Below are positions 1 through 11,923 of a DNA stretch of 64,000 bases, piece by piece. Position 1 is the stretch's first letter, and the number at the start of each line of letters is the position of its first letter. The DNA is from Acanthopleura granulata (lineage: Eukaryota; Mollusca; Polyplacophora; Chitonida; Chitonidae): NCBI GenBank assembly GCA_016165875.1, contig JABBOT010000015.1, positions 7,173,999-7,237,998 of the forward strand. Direction: 5' to 3'. Under the pieces are notes generated by a model. It searched no databases. It had not been told where the DNA came from and worked only from the letters and a program-made list of their open reading frames with translations. The position numbers and the translations under genes are program-made.

Positions 1-3000
1 CGACCTCTGATCCATTGAATTGGGCATCGCTATTGAGTCATCACTAGGGTCTCATTACATTAGCCTTAATCCTGTCCGACCCTCCATCAAGTTCTGGTTT
101 TTGTGTGACCCCCCTTTTGACGCGGCTACGACAGTAACAGAGCTCAATGCCCCCTCTCTGATGGACATGTCATGATGTAATTTGACAGACTAATGGATCC
201 TAATTTGATGTAACGAGTAAATATTCCCTCCTCGAAATCACTTCGGCTCTGTAATAGGAGCGAAAACCGAATTCATCTTCAGGCGGCGATCTTGACTTAC
301 TTGATATGTGTTTTTTTTTTTTTGTTTTTTTGTTTGTTGTTTTTTTTTGGAGAACAAAGTCATAAATCTCATATTTCATGTGTCCTTATTCATCATCAGT
401 ACTAAACCTTTGCAACAAACTGACAGTTGCGTTCCCAAAAAACATTCTTGCTTAAATCTATGGTGAGCAGAATTGATTTTGACGAGTCATTAATTCTCAC
501 CCACCAAGCCAAACCATTCCTGGAGACAGCAGGGTGCTGGCATTTGTAATTTTATACCATTCGCTGAAATATTCATAATCATCGTTTACGTAATGTTTTT
601 CTTCGGTTTTTGGTTTTGTTTTTTGGTTTATAAATTAGACTTATTATTTTTTTATTTAAAGTCAAAAACACTTCATTCGTGTTTCACTAATGATCATTTT
701 GATCTGATCTGCAAATACTGTTATATGTATTTAATGTTTCAGAAATGTTTTTTATTCTTCTAAACAAATAATCATTTATCATCAAAGAAAAAAGAAATAA
801 TAAATAGTCAATTATGGTAAGTTTGAATTGTGAGGTAAATAACCCAGGTTATTTGTATATAATTTGTGTTCCGTGTCTTTAAATATAATTTAGCCTAAAC
901 AGTGAAGAAGTATTTTTGAGTCAATGACACTGTGTTGACAACTAATTGAAGGATACTGTTACAACAGTGTTTTATTGATGAAGATGCAAAGGTTTGCAAA
1001 GAACATATTTCCCCTGGGAATATTAACCATAATTGTCTCATGCAGGAACACGGTTCGCCTCAGTCTGCTGGGCAACAGATTTCGGTTTCAACCATTTCGC
1101 ACGAGACTGGTTCTTGTTACACTGTGGTCCATCTCGAGTGGAAGCATGTGTTTCCATGACAATTATTTCTGGTATCAAGTTTTACATACAACAGTTTGCC
1201 ATTTCCAGCAGTGGCATGAATTACGCTAATCCTTGTGGTTATTACTCCCCTATGCCTATACCCAAGGAGGAGATTGTAGACTGATTGACACCTGTCTGTC
1301 GCTCCCGCCGGGCAGGATCAGTTCATGATCATGACGCAGTTTTTCAGATTTTTTAACATAATGGCTGGTTCATTGTAGCGAATTTAAGTTTTGCATGTGG
1401 CTTGATGCTTCGACATGTTACAGATCATAATTCAATTTCGATTCTAGCCGTTCCATTTTCTTCAAAGTTTTGGTCATTTAATTTGGACTTGAAAATCCCT
1501 ATGATGAGCATTATAAGAATGTCAAGTGTGGTCTAGATGATATGATTACTCCATAACTTTATTCATAATGCTTCATCATTTTTAAATGGTGGTAAAGATG
1601 GGAAATAATCCTTAATTTTATTCAGAATGGTTCCTTACTCTTAAATGAAACTCTGTAAGATGGCTTTACCAAGAGAGCATGTCACATATAATGTTCCAGT
1701 ATCAAACTTTCCCTAATACCGGAAAGATATGATTTAAAGAAATTCTTTCCAAACCGCTGAGTTTAATTGCTAAAAGATAATGATTGAAGACAACAAGCCA
1801 CTGGTTAGTGAGATCAGGTGCTCAAATTTATCTAATGACGATTTCAATAGTGTGTCAAAAACCTAAAATGAACAGAAAAACGAAATCATATAAGTTTTTC
1901 AGCTAATAATAACATAATTGAATGTCAAGCTTAAGTTTTGTATGAAACATGTGTAACCAGTAGAAATGACTTTTGGAACAAGTGTGTTTCAAATAATATT
2001 CATAAATGCACAGGGATATCTTTTCTTAATCACACAGGCTCCGATCATTCGTGCCATTGTAAATGCAGATCGTATATGTCACCACCACATTATCAGATTT
2101 GCGATGAGCACGACTTTTGCACAGTCACCGCGGGCATTTCATAGTGCATGATGGAAAGTTCGATCCACCTGAATTGTAATTGCAAAGAATAAAGCCTTCG
2201 AGAAAAAAAAAAGTGCATCTGCCACGCACTCATGGCTCAGTAAATTGGATTCAAGATGTGGCAGTAACAAAATTTCCACCGCCTGTATTTGCTTAGCCGG
2301 TGGCAGTGAAAATGTTTGATTTTTCCACGGATCAAAGTTGATTGGCCTGTGAGTCATGCAGGTTTTCTATTGAATCCATCTCCGTCAAAAATATCGCCTC
2401 AGAGCGTGAGAGCTGTTGGGGTGGTGTTGGGGAAAATGGCATTTATTGTTGCGTTGAGCTGTCAGTAGTGAAAACATCTCACTGCTTCAGCGGTGACCCC
2501 ATAGTGTTGTATTCACCACAGATGCTTTTGTCCGAATGAGGCTTTGGAGAGTTCTACCATTTAATATTTCTCCATTACAACGCTAACGGACACCAATCCT
2601 ATGACCATCGCTCTGTTGGGGGTCAGGGTCGCCGTTGGTTACCATTCAGGCGACCAGAAGCGGAGGGGAAAGTGTTAGGCTCTAGTGAGTCATGGGATAT
2701 AAAATTACAAACTTATCAGTTCTTATCCCAAACAGCCATTTGCAATATGCCATGTGAACACCTCACATAATAAATGCCTTAGTGGCAGTGAAGTGTGAAA
2801 ATATACTCAGTGTGTTGCTTGCATGTTCCATCAAATATTTCCAAATGGAGCTCATTTCTTATATAAAGTCTGAATTCAAGCCTTCCTTATCAAGTTAATA
2901 CCCTAATGAGTATTTTTCCAAGTCCAGAAATACCAATTTCTGATGAAAATCAAAATTCGAAATACTATTTTACTTGTTATTTTTGGACTCCAGAAATTAG

Positions 3001-4316
3001 GTCTTTGACCGCCTCATTGAATGTTCAACAGATGTGTCGAAATTCCGAATTCCAGTAACCAAAAGCTTGGCATTGTGACAAGGATTTAAATTTTGAGTTA
3101 TGGTAATTAAATTGTAATTTGGTATATTAATACATCTATATGTATTTATGTGCTTCTTTTGTAGAAATGAAAGTGTACTATATTACTGGTAAGCCCTATG
3201 CTCTAGATTGTTTGTGAGTATTTTACTGAAATAGGAGAAAAAAAGTGGGAATGTAACGTTTATTAGAGAACATAATATAAACATGAAATGAACACTGATT
3301 CAATTCTTTACAGAACATTACATTGCTTTTATATCTGAATTGCAAACCTTTTGATTGGCTTGAAGTGTTAAGTTCAAAGAGTTTCTTATAGCAGGTCAGT
3401 TTGTAAAATTATGACAACTCTGAAATTCCGACTCTCAAATGTTGAAAATGGATTCATGTTATCCTCCTCCTTCAAATTTTAAACCTTCTTAAATCAATTC
3501 AAAGACCAGAATGGCTGTCTTCAGTATATGGATTCTGAATAACAAATCTTGAGCATACCCAAAGGCTGTACGTTGTAACAGTGAAATGCTATTGAATTCT
3601 CAGACCTGTTTGGAAGCCAAAGTCTGCTAGATTTTATATTCCAGGCAAGGAATCTGAAAAACTGACATGGCCATGGGAAATAATTTACTTGAATAACTGA
3701 AGACATCCATGTTCATTCACAAATTACCCTTTTTTCTAATTACAAGAAGTCCTGTTCACATTTCATTGTGAGGCTTGCGGAGATCATTATGTAAACCTGA
3801 GTTATTGATTTTGTGTTATCATAGCCTGCCAGTGTGGTAACTGTGCTAAATTTAACCATTGTATCGAACACTGACTTCAGGTTCTAATTTTGGATTTAGA
3901 TTACTGATATCGGATTGTCGGTCCCCTGTGTCTGTTAGCTGAATCTATATCTGTCAAACACTGCAGAAGGGTATAAATAGATTTAGCTACACATTCGTAA
4001 TTGTCAGTGGCATTTCTTGAACTCCTCAAATTTATTTTATGAAATGACATTTGAATGCATTTTTATGCATTTTATTTACAGTGTTATCTCGAGATAGAAA
4101 ATTTGATTTTCAGTGCAGTGTAACGTCCTCTTAATTTACAGAAAAATGAAATAATCTGCTGTATTTATGTTATGTAATTGTGAAAATTTTGTCATGATGT
4201 TTGTTAAAGAAAGGAAAGGAAGAATGAGAAAGGAAAATTAGTACAGTAAATGATCAAAATTTCTTCCATGATTGTTAATTTGCGTATTTTGCCTTTTTGT
4301 TTTTAGGTTTATGTGG
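1..4316. other. Upstream non-coding region, part 1
   Basis: No exon is recognised here; open frames are short and lack domain motifs or paired splice sites that would join them to the gene downstream. Three stretches have more mixed, less A/T-simple sequence than their surroundings: about 1-300, 1030-1330 and 2140-2700. They could be conserved non-coding elements, but that is a guess from base composition. The rest is AT-rich with poly-T runs near 309-347. An upstream exon for the missing first blades of propeller 1 could hide here but I did not find one. Confidence 0.4.
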
Positions 4317-4327
4317 AAGGTAGTACC

Positions 4328-4596
4328 ATGGTGGCCTCCATGACTTAGTCGATTAGCGCGCTATTGCAGCACAATGAACCAGAGGCCTCCCACCAATGTG
4401 GTTGCTGTGAGTTCAAGTCCAGCTCATGCGGGCTTTGTTTATGACTGTACATGGGAAGGTCTGCCAACAACCTGTAGATGGTCGTGGGTTTCCTGCAAGC
4501 TCTGCCCGGTTTCCTCCCTCCATAACGTGGCTGCCTTTGTATAAATGAGATGTTCTTGAGTGCAGCATAAAACGCCAATAATATGACTAAATAAAT
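4328..4596 (+). mobile_element. SINE-A copy 1, full length with TSD
   Basis: A tRNA-derived SINE of a family repeated about twenty times in this window. The 5' head resembles a tRNA (A-box-like 'gacttagtcgattagcg', B-box-like 'gagttcaagtcc'). The body contains a conserved 'gggaaggtctgccaacaacc'-type core, and the 3' end has the family signature 'attcttgagtacggcgtaaa' in variant form followed by an A/T tail of 'aaat' units. An 11-bp target-site duplication, AAGGTAGTACC, flanks it at 4317-4327 and 4597-4607, so the boundaries are firm. Confidence 0.9.
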
Positions 4597-5018
4597 AAGG
4601 TAGTACCCTAATGGACAGTTTAAATTAAATCATCAAGTAATATTTCTGACAATTTTTATGCCTCTTAAAATGTCCTTTTCGGGGGGCAAATTTTTATTAC
4701 CATTTACTGCATTATCAAACTTTCTTTCTGTAAAAATATGTTTTTATTGATTGTGAACATCAGGGGCATTGATAGACTTAAAAATTCTGTGAAAGATTTA
4801 ATTTTAACTTACTATCAGGTGCTCATCAGCGATACACATCAGCTCATCAGCCATACACAAAAAGATATGCATGTAGGCCAGGTGTGCAGCCTGGTGTCCT
4901 ATCTGGTGTGTAATGGTGACGATGCATTACTGGTATGATCTGAATCATTTCAGTGATGTCTTCAGCATGATGTTTTAATGATTCAGCACTACAGTGTCGT
5001 GGACTGAATATCAGCAGT

Positions 5019-5250
5019 TACTGTAAATGACCAAAAATTTCACCCCAAAAAGTGCATTTTAACTGAGGGGCAAATGAATGTCACAATATACATGTACATA
5101 AACTTTACTGCTAAAACCTACATTTTTTTTGCCGAAGAATATATAATCTTTCCATGCAAACCAACCTAAACACACCTTACAGAACTGATGATAAATAAAA
5201 CTAAAAAAATGAGGAAAAAATGATGAAGTAAACTAAGTTCATTTTAGGTA
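5019..5250 (+). mobile_element. MITE-1 copy (CTGTAAATGACC termini)
   Basis: Starts with TACTGTAAATGACCAAAAAT followed by 'aaagtgcat' and a 'ggggcaaatgaatgtca' segment, and ends near 'cattttaggt', which is the inverted-terminal-repeat end shortened. The same layout occurs at 13436-13660, 29098-29310, 35524-35745 and 54217-54426. This is a short non-autonomous DNA element with roughly 25-bp inverted ends. The right end of this copy is eroded. Confidence 0.6.
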
Positions 5251-5519
5251 TTTTGGGTGTGGAAGAAGATCTAATGCCAACAAAAAGTTGGACATTCTTT
5301 GGAGTATAACAGTACAAGTATAGATCAGTGTAAATCTGTGGCACGGTATCTGATGTTAGTTCTGGTAATATTTAAGTTGTTCACTCTGTGCAAAACTATT
5401 TGTCATCCTGTTCAAATATTAACATTCGTAACCCTTGTCCTTCACATTGCTGAAGTATAGTATCTTGAAATGTTTCAAAATATCAAAATAAGATACTTAA
5501 GTGAGGATGTATGAGTATC

Positions 5520-5760
5520 ATTGTTTTGAGGTACGGTGCCAGCTTGAGTCGCTTAGACGATTGCGCTTTGCTGGTATCCACTTGAATGTGTTTTCGGTCT
5601 TCCAGATGTGGTCAGAGACCCGTTGCAATTGACAGACTGTTTGTCTTACGTCCAGGTAATTTGCCAATTTGGCTGCTTTTCTCTGACGGCTCTGCCAGGT
5701 TTTTGGCAACCCATGGCCCAGGCCATTTGACCTGTCTTATATACTATATAAGCGTGCGTA
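5520..5760 (+). repeat. Possible degenerate tRNA-derived repeat
   Basis: The segment has a head-like stretch 'gagtcgcttagacgattgcg' and a body ending 'ctgacggctctgccaggttt', which echoes the layout of SINE-A but with low identity. No target-site duplication is visible. It may be an old SINE of another family; the assignment is weak. Confidence 0.3.
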
Positions 5761-6454
5761 ACTCAGTAGACATCTTCTCCCTCTGTTCTTTTCATAACAA
5801 AAGTGGAGGTTTGTGTTTGTCTGTCTCTCCATTTGCCAGTTTGTTGTCTCAAGCTACTTGAAAAGAAGTGTTGTGTAACGATCACAGTTTATGTCTATGT
5901 AGCTCATCATAACACGCTTCATTATAACGCAAACTTCAATATAACACAGTCACAAATGTGTCCTCCACATATTTCTCAAAGTTGTTGTTGCAAACATCTG
6001 TAGCCTGCATATATACTGTCCAAAAACAAAAAAAAAAAAAAGGAGACCTATTTTTGAACCTTCTTTGCATTCAAAAGCTTGGTCATCACATAGTTTTTCA
6101 TTGAAAAACACCAATTGCGTCCATTTAATTTCTATATTATGCCACAGGCTGTTAGTGGCTCAAAATATAATGCGCTTGCCTTATAACAAATATGGCAGGC
6201 AGATTGATTTGTCGCCCAACAACAACATTGTAGTGAGGGATAAGTGTATCTTGGAAAGTACCTGAATGAGAATCATGAAACTCAATCATTTGCTTTATGG
6301 TATCCAAATGTAACTGATAAGTTAACAAAGCTTTCAAACGAAAAGGTATCCTCACGACTAGTTTAGCATAGATGGATACACATGGATACACAAATTGTTA
6401 TATGTGTCATGTTTACTGTATACATAAAGAGGCAAAGCATTGAGTTATTTTCTG

Positions 6455-6745
6455 AGGCAGGGAGATCTGGGATCAATCCCGTGTCGGGTCATACCAAAGA
6501 CTTTAAAAATGGTACTCGTTGGTGCCTCGCTTGCTGCTCGGCACTGAGAGGTAATAGAGCAAGGAAACAGGACAGGGTAACATGGTGTCAGTATAATGGG
6601 ACTGGGAAGAGTGTCATGTCTGGTGGTCTTTGACATGATGTTCCAGTGACGGCAGCACCTTGGCAGCATGGACTCGCCCTGCCACAAGAAGACACACTAT
6701 ATACATGTACGCACACTAAAGGCTCCTTATCGTCATATAATGATG
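6455..6745 (+). mobile_element. SINE-B copy 1, 5' degenerate
   Basis: Shares with 41267-41602 and 10421-10712 the segments 'gggagatctgggatcaat', 'gtcataccaaagacttta', 'gtgctcggcactgagagg'-like sequence and a 'cagtataatgggactgg' stretch. The tRNA-like head seen at 41267 is eroded. No clear target-site duplication was found. Confidence 0.7.
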
Positions 6746-7594
6746 AAAAAAGTTATTAACTTAAGCCTACGTGCATTTATTTTCTAATGATATAATCTTG
6801 GTGAAATCATCAACCTATGGATGAGTGTGAGAGAGGTGTCCATGTGACCATTATATACCTCTGGGTACTTCGGTCTAATCCACTCCACATTTCATGTAAG
6901 ACGCTTTCGAATTCTGCCATGATTTGCCCTGCTTGTGTAAGATACATACGTGCAGTCTTACTATAGCGGCATTATAAAGTCGATCAATATCTCATATTGC
7001 ATGGATCTTTCAGGAAACAGCTCTGGGAAGGAACATCTGTTAGATTCGGCATTAGTGATCTATCTCTGGCCGGAGAGACGTCTCCAGGGATGCCCGCAAA
7101 AATAGTCACTAATTGCAATCATGTGATGAGGGATAAAGAATTGTGTCTGGGCCTCACTTGGAGTGGAGGTGGGGAGGGGTGCAGGGGGGGATAACGGGGA
7201 GATGGGAGAATACTTCGGTACTGGAGTGATTTCCATAATCTGTTGTTTAAGGCAGACACGAAGACTGGAGGTACATTCCCCAATTACGGCCGTTCTGGCG
7301 TAGCTTAATCCTGTTAGGCTTCTGCAATGTAAATCGTAGACGGCTAGTGTAGATCACTTTTGATGGATTGAGTTATGGTGCATGTGTATTTGTTCCATGG
7401 AGAATCTATGCAAATATTGTGGACGCTGGTACGGTGATAAAGTATATATAAATCCTAAATACCTTTGCGGACACGTGGTTGGGAATTCAAATCAGGCCTC
7501 GAACAGGGAATTTGTAGATTTCCCTGCTCTTGTTGTTGTTCATGCTGATATATTATAAAGCAGACCACTTAATCTCTCCAAGGCCACGGGAACA

Positions 7595-7715
7595 GGCAGA
7601 GCTAGAGAATCGAAAAAATTCATCATGCACATCCAGTGCTGGGATTGAACCCACACTTCTTACTTGTGTCTTCTGGATGCATAAAGTAGCATTCCTTACC
7701 AATGCACTGTGTCTT
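7595..7715 (-). repeat. tRNA-like SINE head fragment
   Basis: On the minus strand this reads as a tRNA-like head with a B-box 'gggttcaatccc' (complement at 7641-7652). There is no intact acceptor stem, so it is taken as a SINE remnant rather than a tRNA gene. Confidence 0.4.
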
Positions 7716-7801
7716 TGATTCTCCAGTAAAGGGCTCTACTCTAAAAGTTTTGTTGTGAGCTTAAAAAAAAAAAACAGAAGGTTTTAAGGATGGCCTTATG
7801 T

Positions 7802-8017
7802 CTGTAGGTATGCTCGGGATTTTACGTCACACTCAACAATATTTCAGTCACATGACGAGGAGGAGTCCTTAGAATGTACAAGTATGGGTACACTGTGTCT
7901 TTTTGTGGCAGTGCTGGAACCACTGGAACATCATGCCGAAGACACCAGACATGGCACCCCATCCAGCCACATTATACAGACACTGGGACACCCAGTGCTG
8001 TTTCCTTGCTCTAACCA
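7802..8017 (-). mobile_element. SINE-B copy 2, 5'-truncated, with 13-bp TSD
   Basis: The reverse complement matches the 3' two thirds of SINE-B, including 'gtctggtgtcttcggcatga' and the terminal 'aatattgttgagtgtgacgt'. The 13-bp direct repeat GATGGCCTTATGT flanks it at 7789-7801 and 8018-8030, fixing the insertion boundaries and indicating target-primed insertion of a 5'-truncated copy. Confidence 0.85.
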
Positions 8018-8307
8018 GATGGCCTTATGTGTTAATATACGTTAATTCCTGTTTGGGGACATCTGGACTGTCCTTTTTAGATAATTTACATGTAATTGAG
8101 TTAAACAGGAATACAAAATTTCTATTTTCTCTCTGTAATAAGTAGTCCAGCTTTAATGACCAACACATTCATATCTTTACTTTTTCAGAAAACTTGGAGA
8201 GGTTTAGTGTAATATTTTGCTTTCAGCAGTAACACTATCTGTTCAGTCTTATGGGGAATAAAGAGGCTAAGTACATGTAGTTTACATACTCTCAGCGTCT
8301 TATTGGT

Positions 8308-8566
8308 ATTAAATGCTAGGGGGTTATGACCACGTGCCTTTCACAAATGAAGTTGCTGTGAGTTTGAGTCCAGCTCATGCTGGCTTTCTCTCTGGCTGTA
8401 CGTGGGAGGGTAAGCCAGCATCCTGCAGATGGCCGTGGGTTCCCTACGGGCTCTGTTCAGTTTCCTCCCACCATATTACTGACCACTGTTGCGTAAATAA
8501 ATATTCTTGAGTACGGGGGGGGGGGGGGGGAAAAGCCAATAAAGTGAATAAATAAATCAATCAATA
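8308..8566 (+). mobile_element. SINE-A copy 2, with poly-G expansion
   Basis: The body and tail match SINE-A ('gagtccagctcatgctggc', 'attcttgagtacgg'). The head is diverged. A run of about 16 G at about 8515-8530 replaces the usual 'cgtaaaac' segment just before 'gccaataaagtgaataaat', an unusual local expansion. Confidence 0.75.
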
Positions 8567-9013
8567 AATAAGTAGAAGACTATCACAGAGAGAGTAAAAG
8601 CAGAGCAGCAAGGACAGTATGATAGTTGGCAAATGGTCAGACACTGCAGGTGAAATCTGTGGCCTCTTCTCAGTTTGCCTTATTTAGGGTTTTATTCCAA
8701 CTGTTCATGTAAGTGTTTAGAAAGGGACCACTTGAGTATCCTCTAGCACCAGGGCTTACACAGAATTAGGTGAAAAAAGTTACAGTGATGTTAAATGAAA
8801 TATATGTTAGATGTAGGTACATGTACATTGACAGTGAATACCTATAATTGCAATATCTTCTGCCCAGACAGACAGCACATCAAGTCTACATCATAATGCC
8901 ATACACACCAACTTGAGATAATAAACCTGAGATAGAACCTGACATTGATGTATTATCTATGATAATTTAAGTTTACAGTAAGTAATACATCTATATCTAC
9001 AAGTGTATTCCAA

Positions 9014-9513
9014 AAGTGCATGTATGCACACTTGTGTATGGGTATATATTTACCTGTACATGATTTAGGGATCACCACAAAATATCAAGCTTGCCACGAT
9101 ATGGCTGAGATATTGCCGATGTGGCGTTAAGCCATAATCATTCATTGAAAATATCAAGGTAGTGTGATCATCAGCCATCAAGTGTATGTATGCACACTTG
9201 TGTATGGGTATATATTTACCTGTACATGATTTAGGGATCACCACAAAATATCAAGCTTGCCACGATATGGCTGAGATATTGCCGATGTGGCGTTAAGCCA
9301 TAATCATTCATTGAAAATATCAAGGTAGTGTGATCATCAGCCATCAAGTGTATGTATGCACACTTGTGTATGGGTATATATTTACCTGTACATGATTTAG
9401 GGATCACCACAAAATATCAAGGTCGCCACGATATGGCTGAGATATTGCCGATGTGGCGTTAAGCCATAATCATTCATTGAAAATATCAAGGTAGTGTGAT
9501 CATCAGCCATCAA
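9014..9513 (+). repeat. Three tandem 166-bp repeats, nearly identical
   Basis: 'tgtatgcacacttg' recurs at 9021, 9187 and 9353, an exact 166-bp period, giving 3.0 units. Units 1 and 2 look identical in their shared part; unit 3 differs where 'aagcttgccacg' becomes 'aaggtcgccacg'. Each unit contains 'atggctgagatattgccgat' followed by 'gtggcgttaagcc' and 'cattcatt', which looks like the 3' end of a SINE. Such identity implies recent duplication, gene conversion or an assembly effect. Confidence 0.9.
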
Positions 9514-10053
9514 ATTCTTGCTGGAATTAATTTTTAGATTCCAGAGCTTCACAGTTCCACTGAAATAATTAGGCCATATCTAAGCGTTTGATCAAACTGT
9601 GACTTTTTCCTTGCTGATCGATATTGACATATATTGCCGACTAGAATGTTGTCATGCTTGGTGTCCTGAGATTTAACAGATTATTTTACTGAGTCAGCTT
9701 GTTTCACATGCTTGTACAAATGTGATAGCGTTGGTACTGTCTTACTCTATTAAAAAAGATTTTGGATGATATTTGAAAAACTGGTAACTGCATGTAAGTT
9801 GAGTATTTTTTTTACTGTGTACATACAGTCTTAAGTGAAAATTAGAAATGTCTCTCAGTTGTATACAGGTAGTATTGTTTGACACTAATTATACCAATAT
9901 ATGCATTTGCTCCAAGGAATAAAGAATTTCTGAATTAAAGTGTAATAATAATCTTTACAAACCTAATGTCTGAAGTATTGTGCCATATCGCCATGCCAAC
10001 CAACCAAGAAAGGGCCAACACTTTAGGGTTTTAATATTGGGCCTTTGATAGAA

Positions 10054-10082
10054 TGTGTGTGTGTATATATATATATATATAT
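10054..10082 (+). repeat. GT/AT microsatellite
   Basis: A short (GT)n run passes into (AT)n. A shorter (AT)9 tract is at 10831-10848. Confidence 0.9.
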
Positions 10083-10420
10083 GCAGAAAAAAGCTGAGAA
10101 AGGTTAAAACATTCAAGATCTGTTTAAAAGCTTTCCCTACTTCCTGCTTTGTGTGTCGAATAGTTTTAAACTCATTTTTTGAAAAATTTGAATTAGATGG
10201 TGCCTGTTATATTGTGCAAGGTAGGGTGTTCCATATTGTTACAGATTTAAACAGTGAGGAGTTTGAGAAGGGATTTAGGCCAAGTGGTTGGTTTTTATTT
10301 GATGTGCGTAATTGTTGGTTCGGGTTTTCTTCTATTTGAAACAAATTTTTCATGTATTCTACATAAACAGTCATTAAGATACCTGATGCCCATAAAAACT
10401 TTGTTTAGTTTTATTAATTC

Positions 10421-10712
10421 CTGCGGCTGGAGGTCGGGAGATCCGGGATCAATACCGGGCCGGGTCATATCAAAGGCTTTGAAAATGGCTCTTGTTGCTA
10501 CCTTGCTTGATGCTCAGCACTGCAGGTTAGAGAAAGGAAACGGCTGATCAGCTGAGTGTCAGTATAATGTGACTGCCATGGCTGGAAAAAGCATTTTGGT
10601 GGCATGGACTGGCCCTGCCGCAAGGACACAGCATATAAACATCCCAAGGACTCGTCGTCATATGACTGAAAAATTGTTAAGTACGACATAAAACTCCAGC
10701 ATGCATATGCAT
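10421..10712 (+). mobile_element. SINE-B copy 3
   Basis: Shares 'cgggagatccgggatcaat', 'gtcatatcaaaggctttg' and 'cagtataatgtgactg' with the complete copy at 41267, and ends with 'aagtacgacataaaactcca', comparable to the family tail. The tRNA-like head is only partly kept. Confidence 0.7.
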
Positions 10713-11254
10713 ACATACTAGTTCCTGCGTACACTAGCATGGAAGCCAGTCCAAAATAAATCAAATATGAGGCTAAATTGCCCACCTGGTGGATGTATTT
10801 GTATTTATGTCTGCGAAATCATGTATCAACATATATATATATATATATTTGCTCCTAACATTGCAGTTATTTGCATTGCTTTGCTGGTGAATCCCCAATT
10901 TCCAGTAAGCTCAGGTAATGATTAGATTGATTCAATCTCCTGAGATCTTCAGGATACAGATTAAAGCAATGATAATAATTTACCGTAAATAATACATATA
11001 GGTTAATAATTCCCCAAGTCCGGTGAGGAATTCCCCGTACAAACATTATGACATCAACCAACATCATCCTGGTAAATTACCAGAAGGGAGAAATGAGAAC
11101 ATATATCCTGGCCCTTATTAACTTGAGTCTAGACAGGTAATGCCTCAGAATTAATGGCCCAAACGCCAGCATAAATGTATCATATTTCCAACATACACAG
11201 CCATTATTAAACACTAATGTAAGCGTATATTTATGTATTCATTTGACTGTTGCT

Positions 11255-11400
11255 TAAGGCCACACTTTAGATTTTTCACTTATACCAACAGAATTATTGG
11301 TAGAGGAATTCCAACTGCCAGGCATAAACCACCAACCTTTGGCAAGTTACTGATCAACTTTTCCACAGTGACATACAGATGTGCACACCGTGTTGGTGGA
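11255..11400 (+). repeat. Interspersed repeat C, copy 1
   Basis: Contains 'gatttttcacttatacca', 'aaaccaccaacctttggcaa' and 'gttactgatcaacttttcca'. The related segment at 44999-45145 keeps the same order. The family is not identified. Confidence 0.45.
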
Positions 11401-11872
11401 AGGCAAGTGGCATTGAGAGAATGTTAGACTGTGCAGAGAGCCAAAGAGCATCTGAAATGAATTCAAATTACACCCACCAAAGATGCCAGAGTGGATCATT
11501 CCTGTACGGATGACCTCTGGTGTATAGGTTTAACACACACATATACATTTCGAGTAGATTGATCCAGGATTTGGCTCCAAAGTGCTGGAGCACTGATTGG
11601 ATGATGCTACAGCATAGATAGTCTAGGTTGTTGATACACTGTTACTGTCACTTACACATAATTAAAATACATCAGAATTTTTCCATGCTTTTGAAAGAAC
11701 TGAAAACTTTTTGCCTGCTGAAGGTTACCAAGGTGATTAAATGCTATTACGTCGCTTCCAGGAGCAACGGTTCAAAGAAATGGTTGTCATGATTGGTTGA
11801 TTTTTTTAATATTTAGAGAAAGTCCAAACTGTGTGCAGTGGTATGGCATGCATGGCATCTCAGGAAAGTTTG

Positions 11873-11874
<2 letters not shown>

Positions 11875-11919
<45 letters not shown>
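11875..11919 (+). repeat. (TA)22 microsatellite
   Basis: Uninterrupted TA dinucleotides over 45 bp. Length polymorphism is likely. Confidence 0.97.

Positions 11920-11923
<4 letters not shown>

Larger units (their letters stand above)
4608..8307. other. Upstream non-coding region, part 2
   Basis: Intergenic or large-intron sequence without recognisable exons. It contains MITE-1 (5019), a possible degenerate tRNA-derived repeat around 5520-5760, SINE-B copies (6455 and 7802) and a tRNA-like repeat fragment near 7595-7715. A higher-complexity stretch at about 6990-7330 includes a G-rich run at 7147-7208. Confidence 0.4.

Noticed and set aside
3500..3710. Short inverted pair 'atggctgtcttcagt' and 'actgaagacatccat'
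   Set aside because: Only about 15-18 bp and no other family copy in the window; could be chance.
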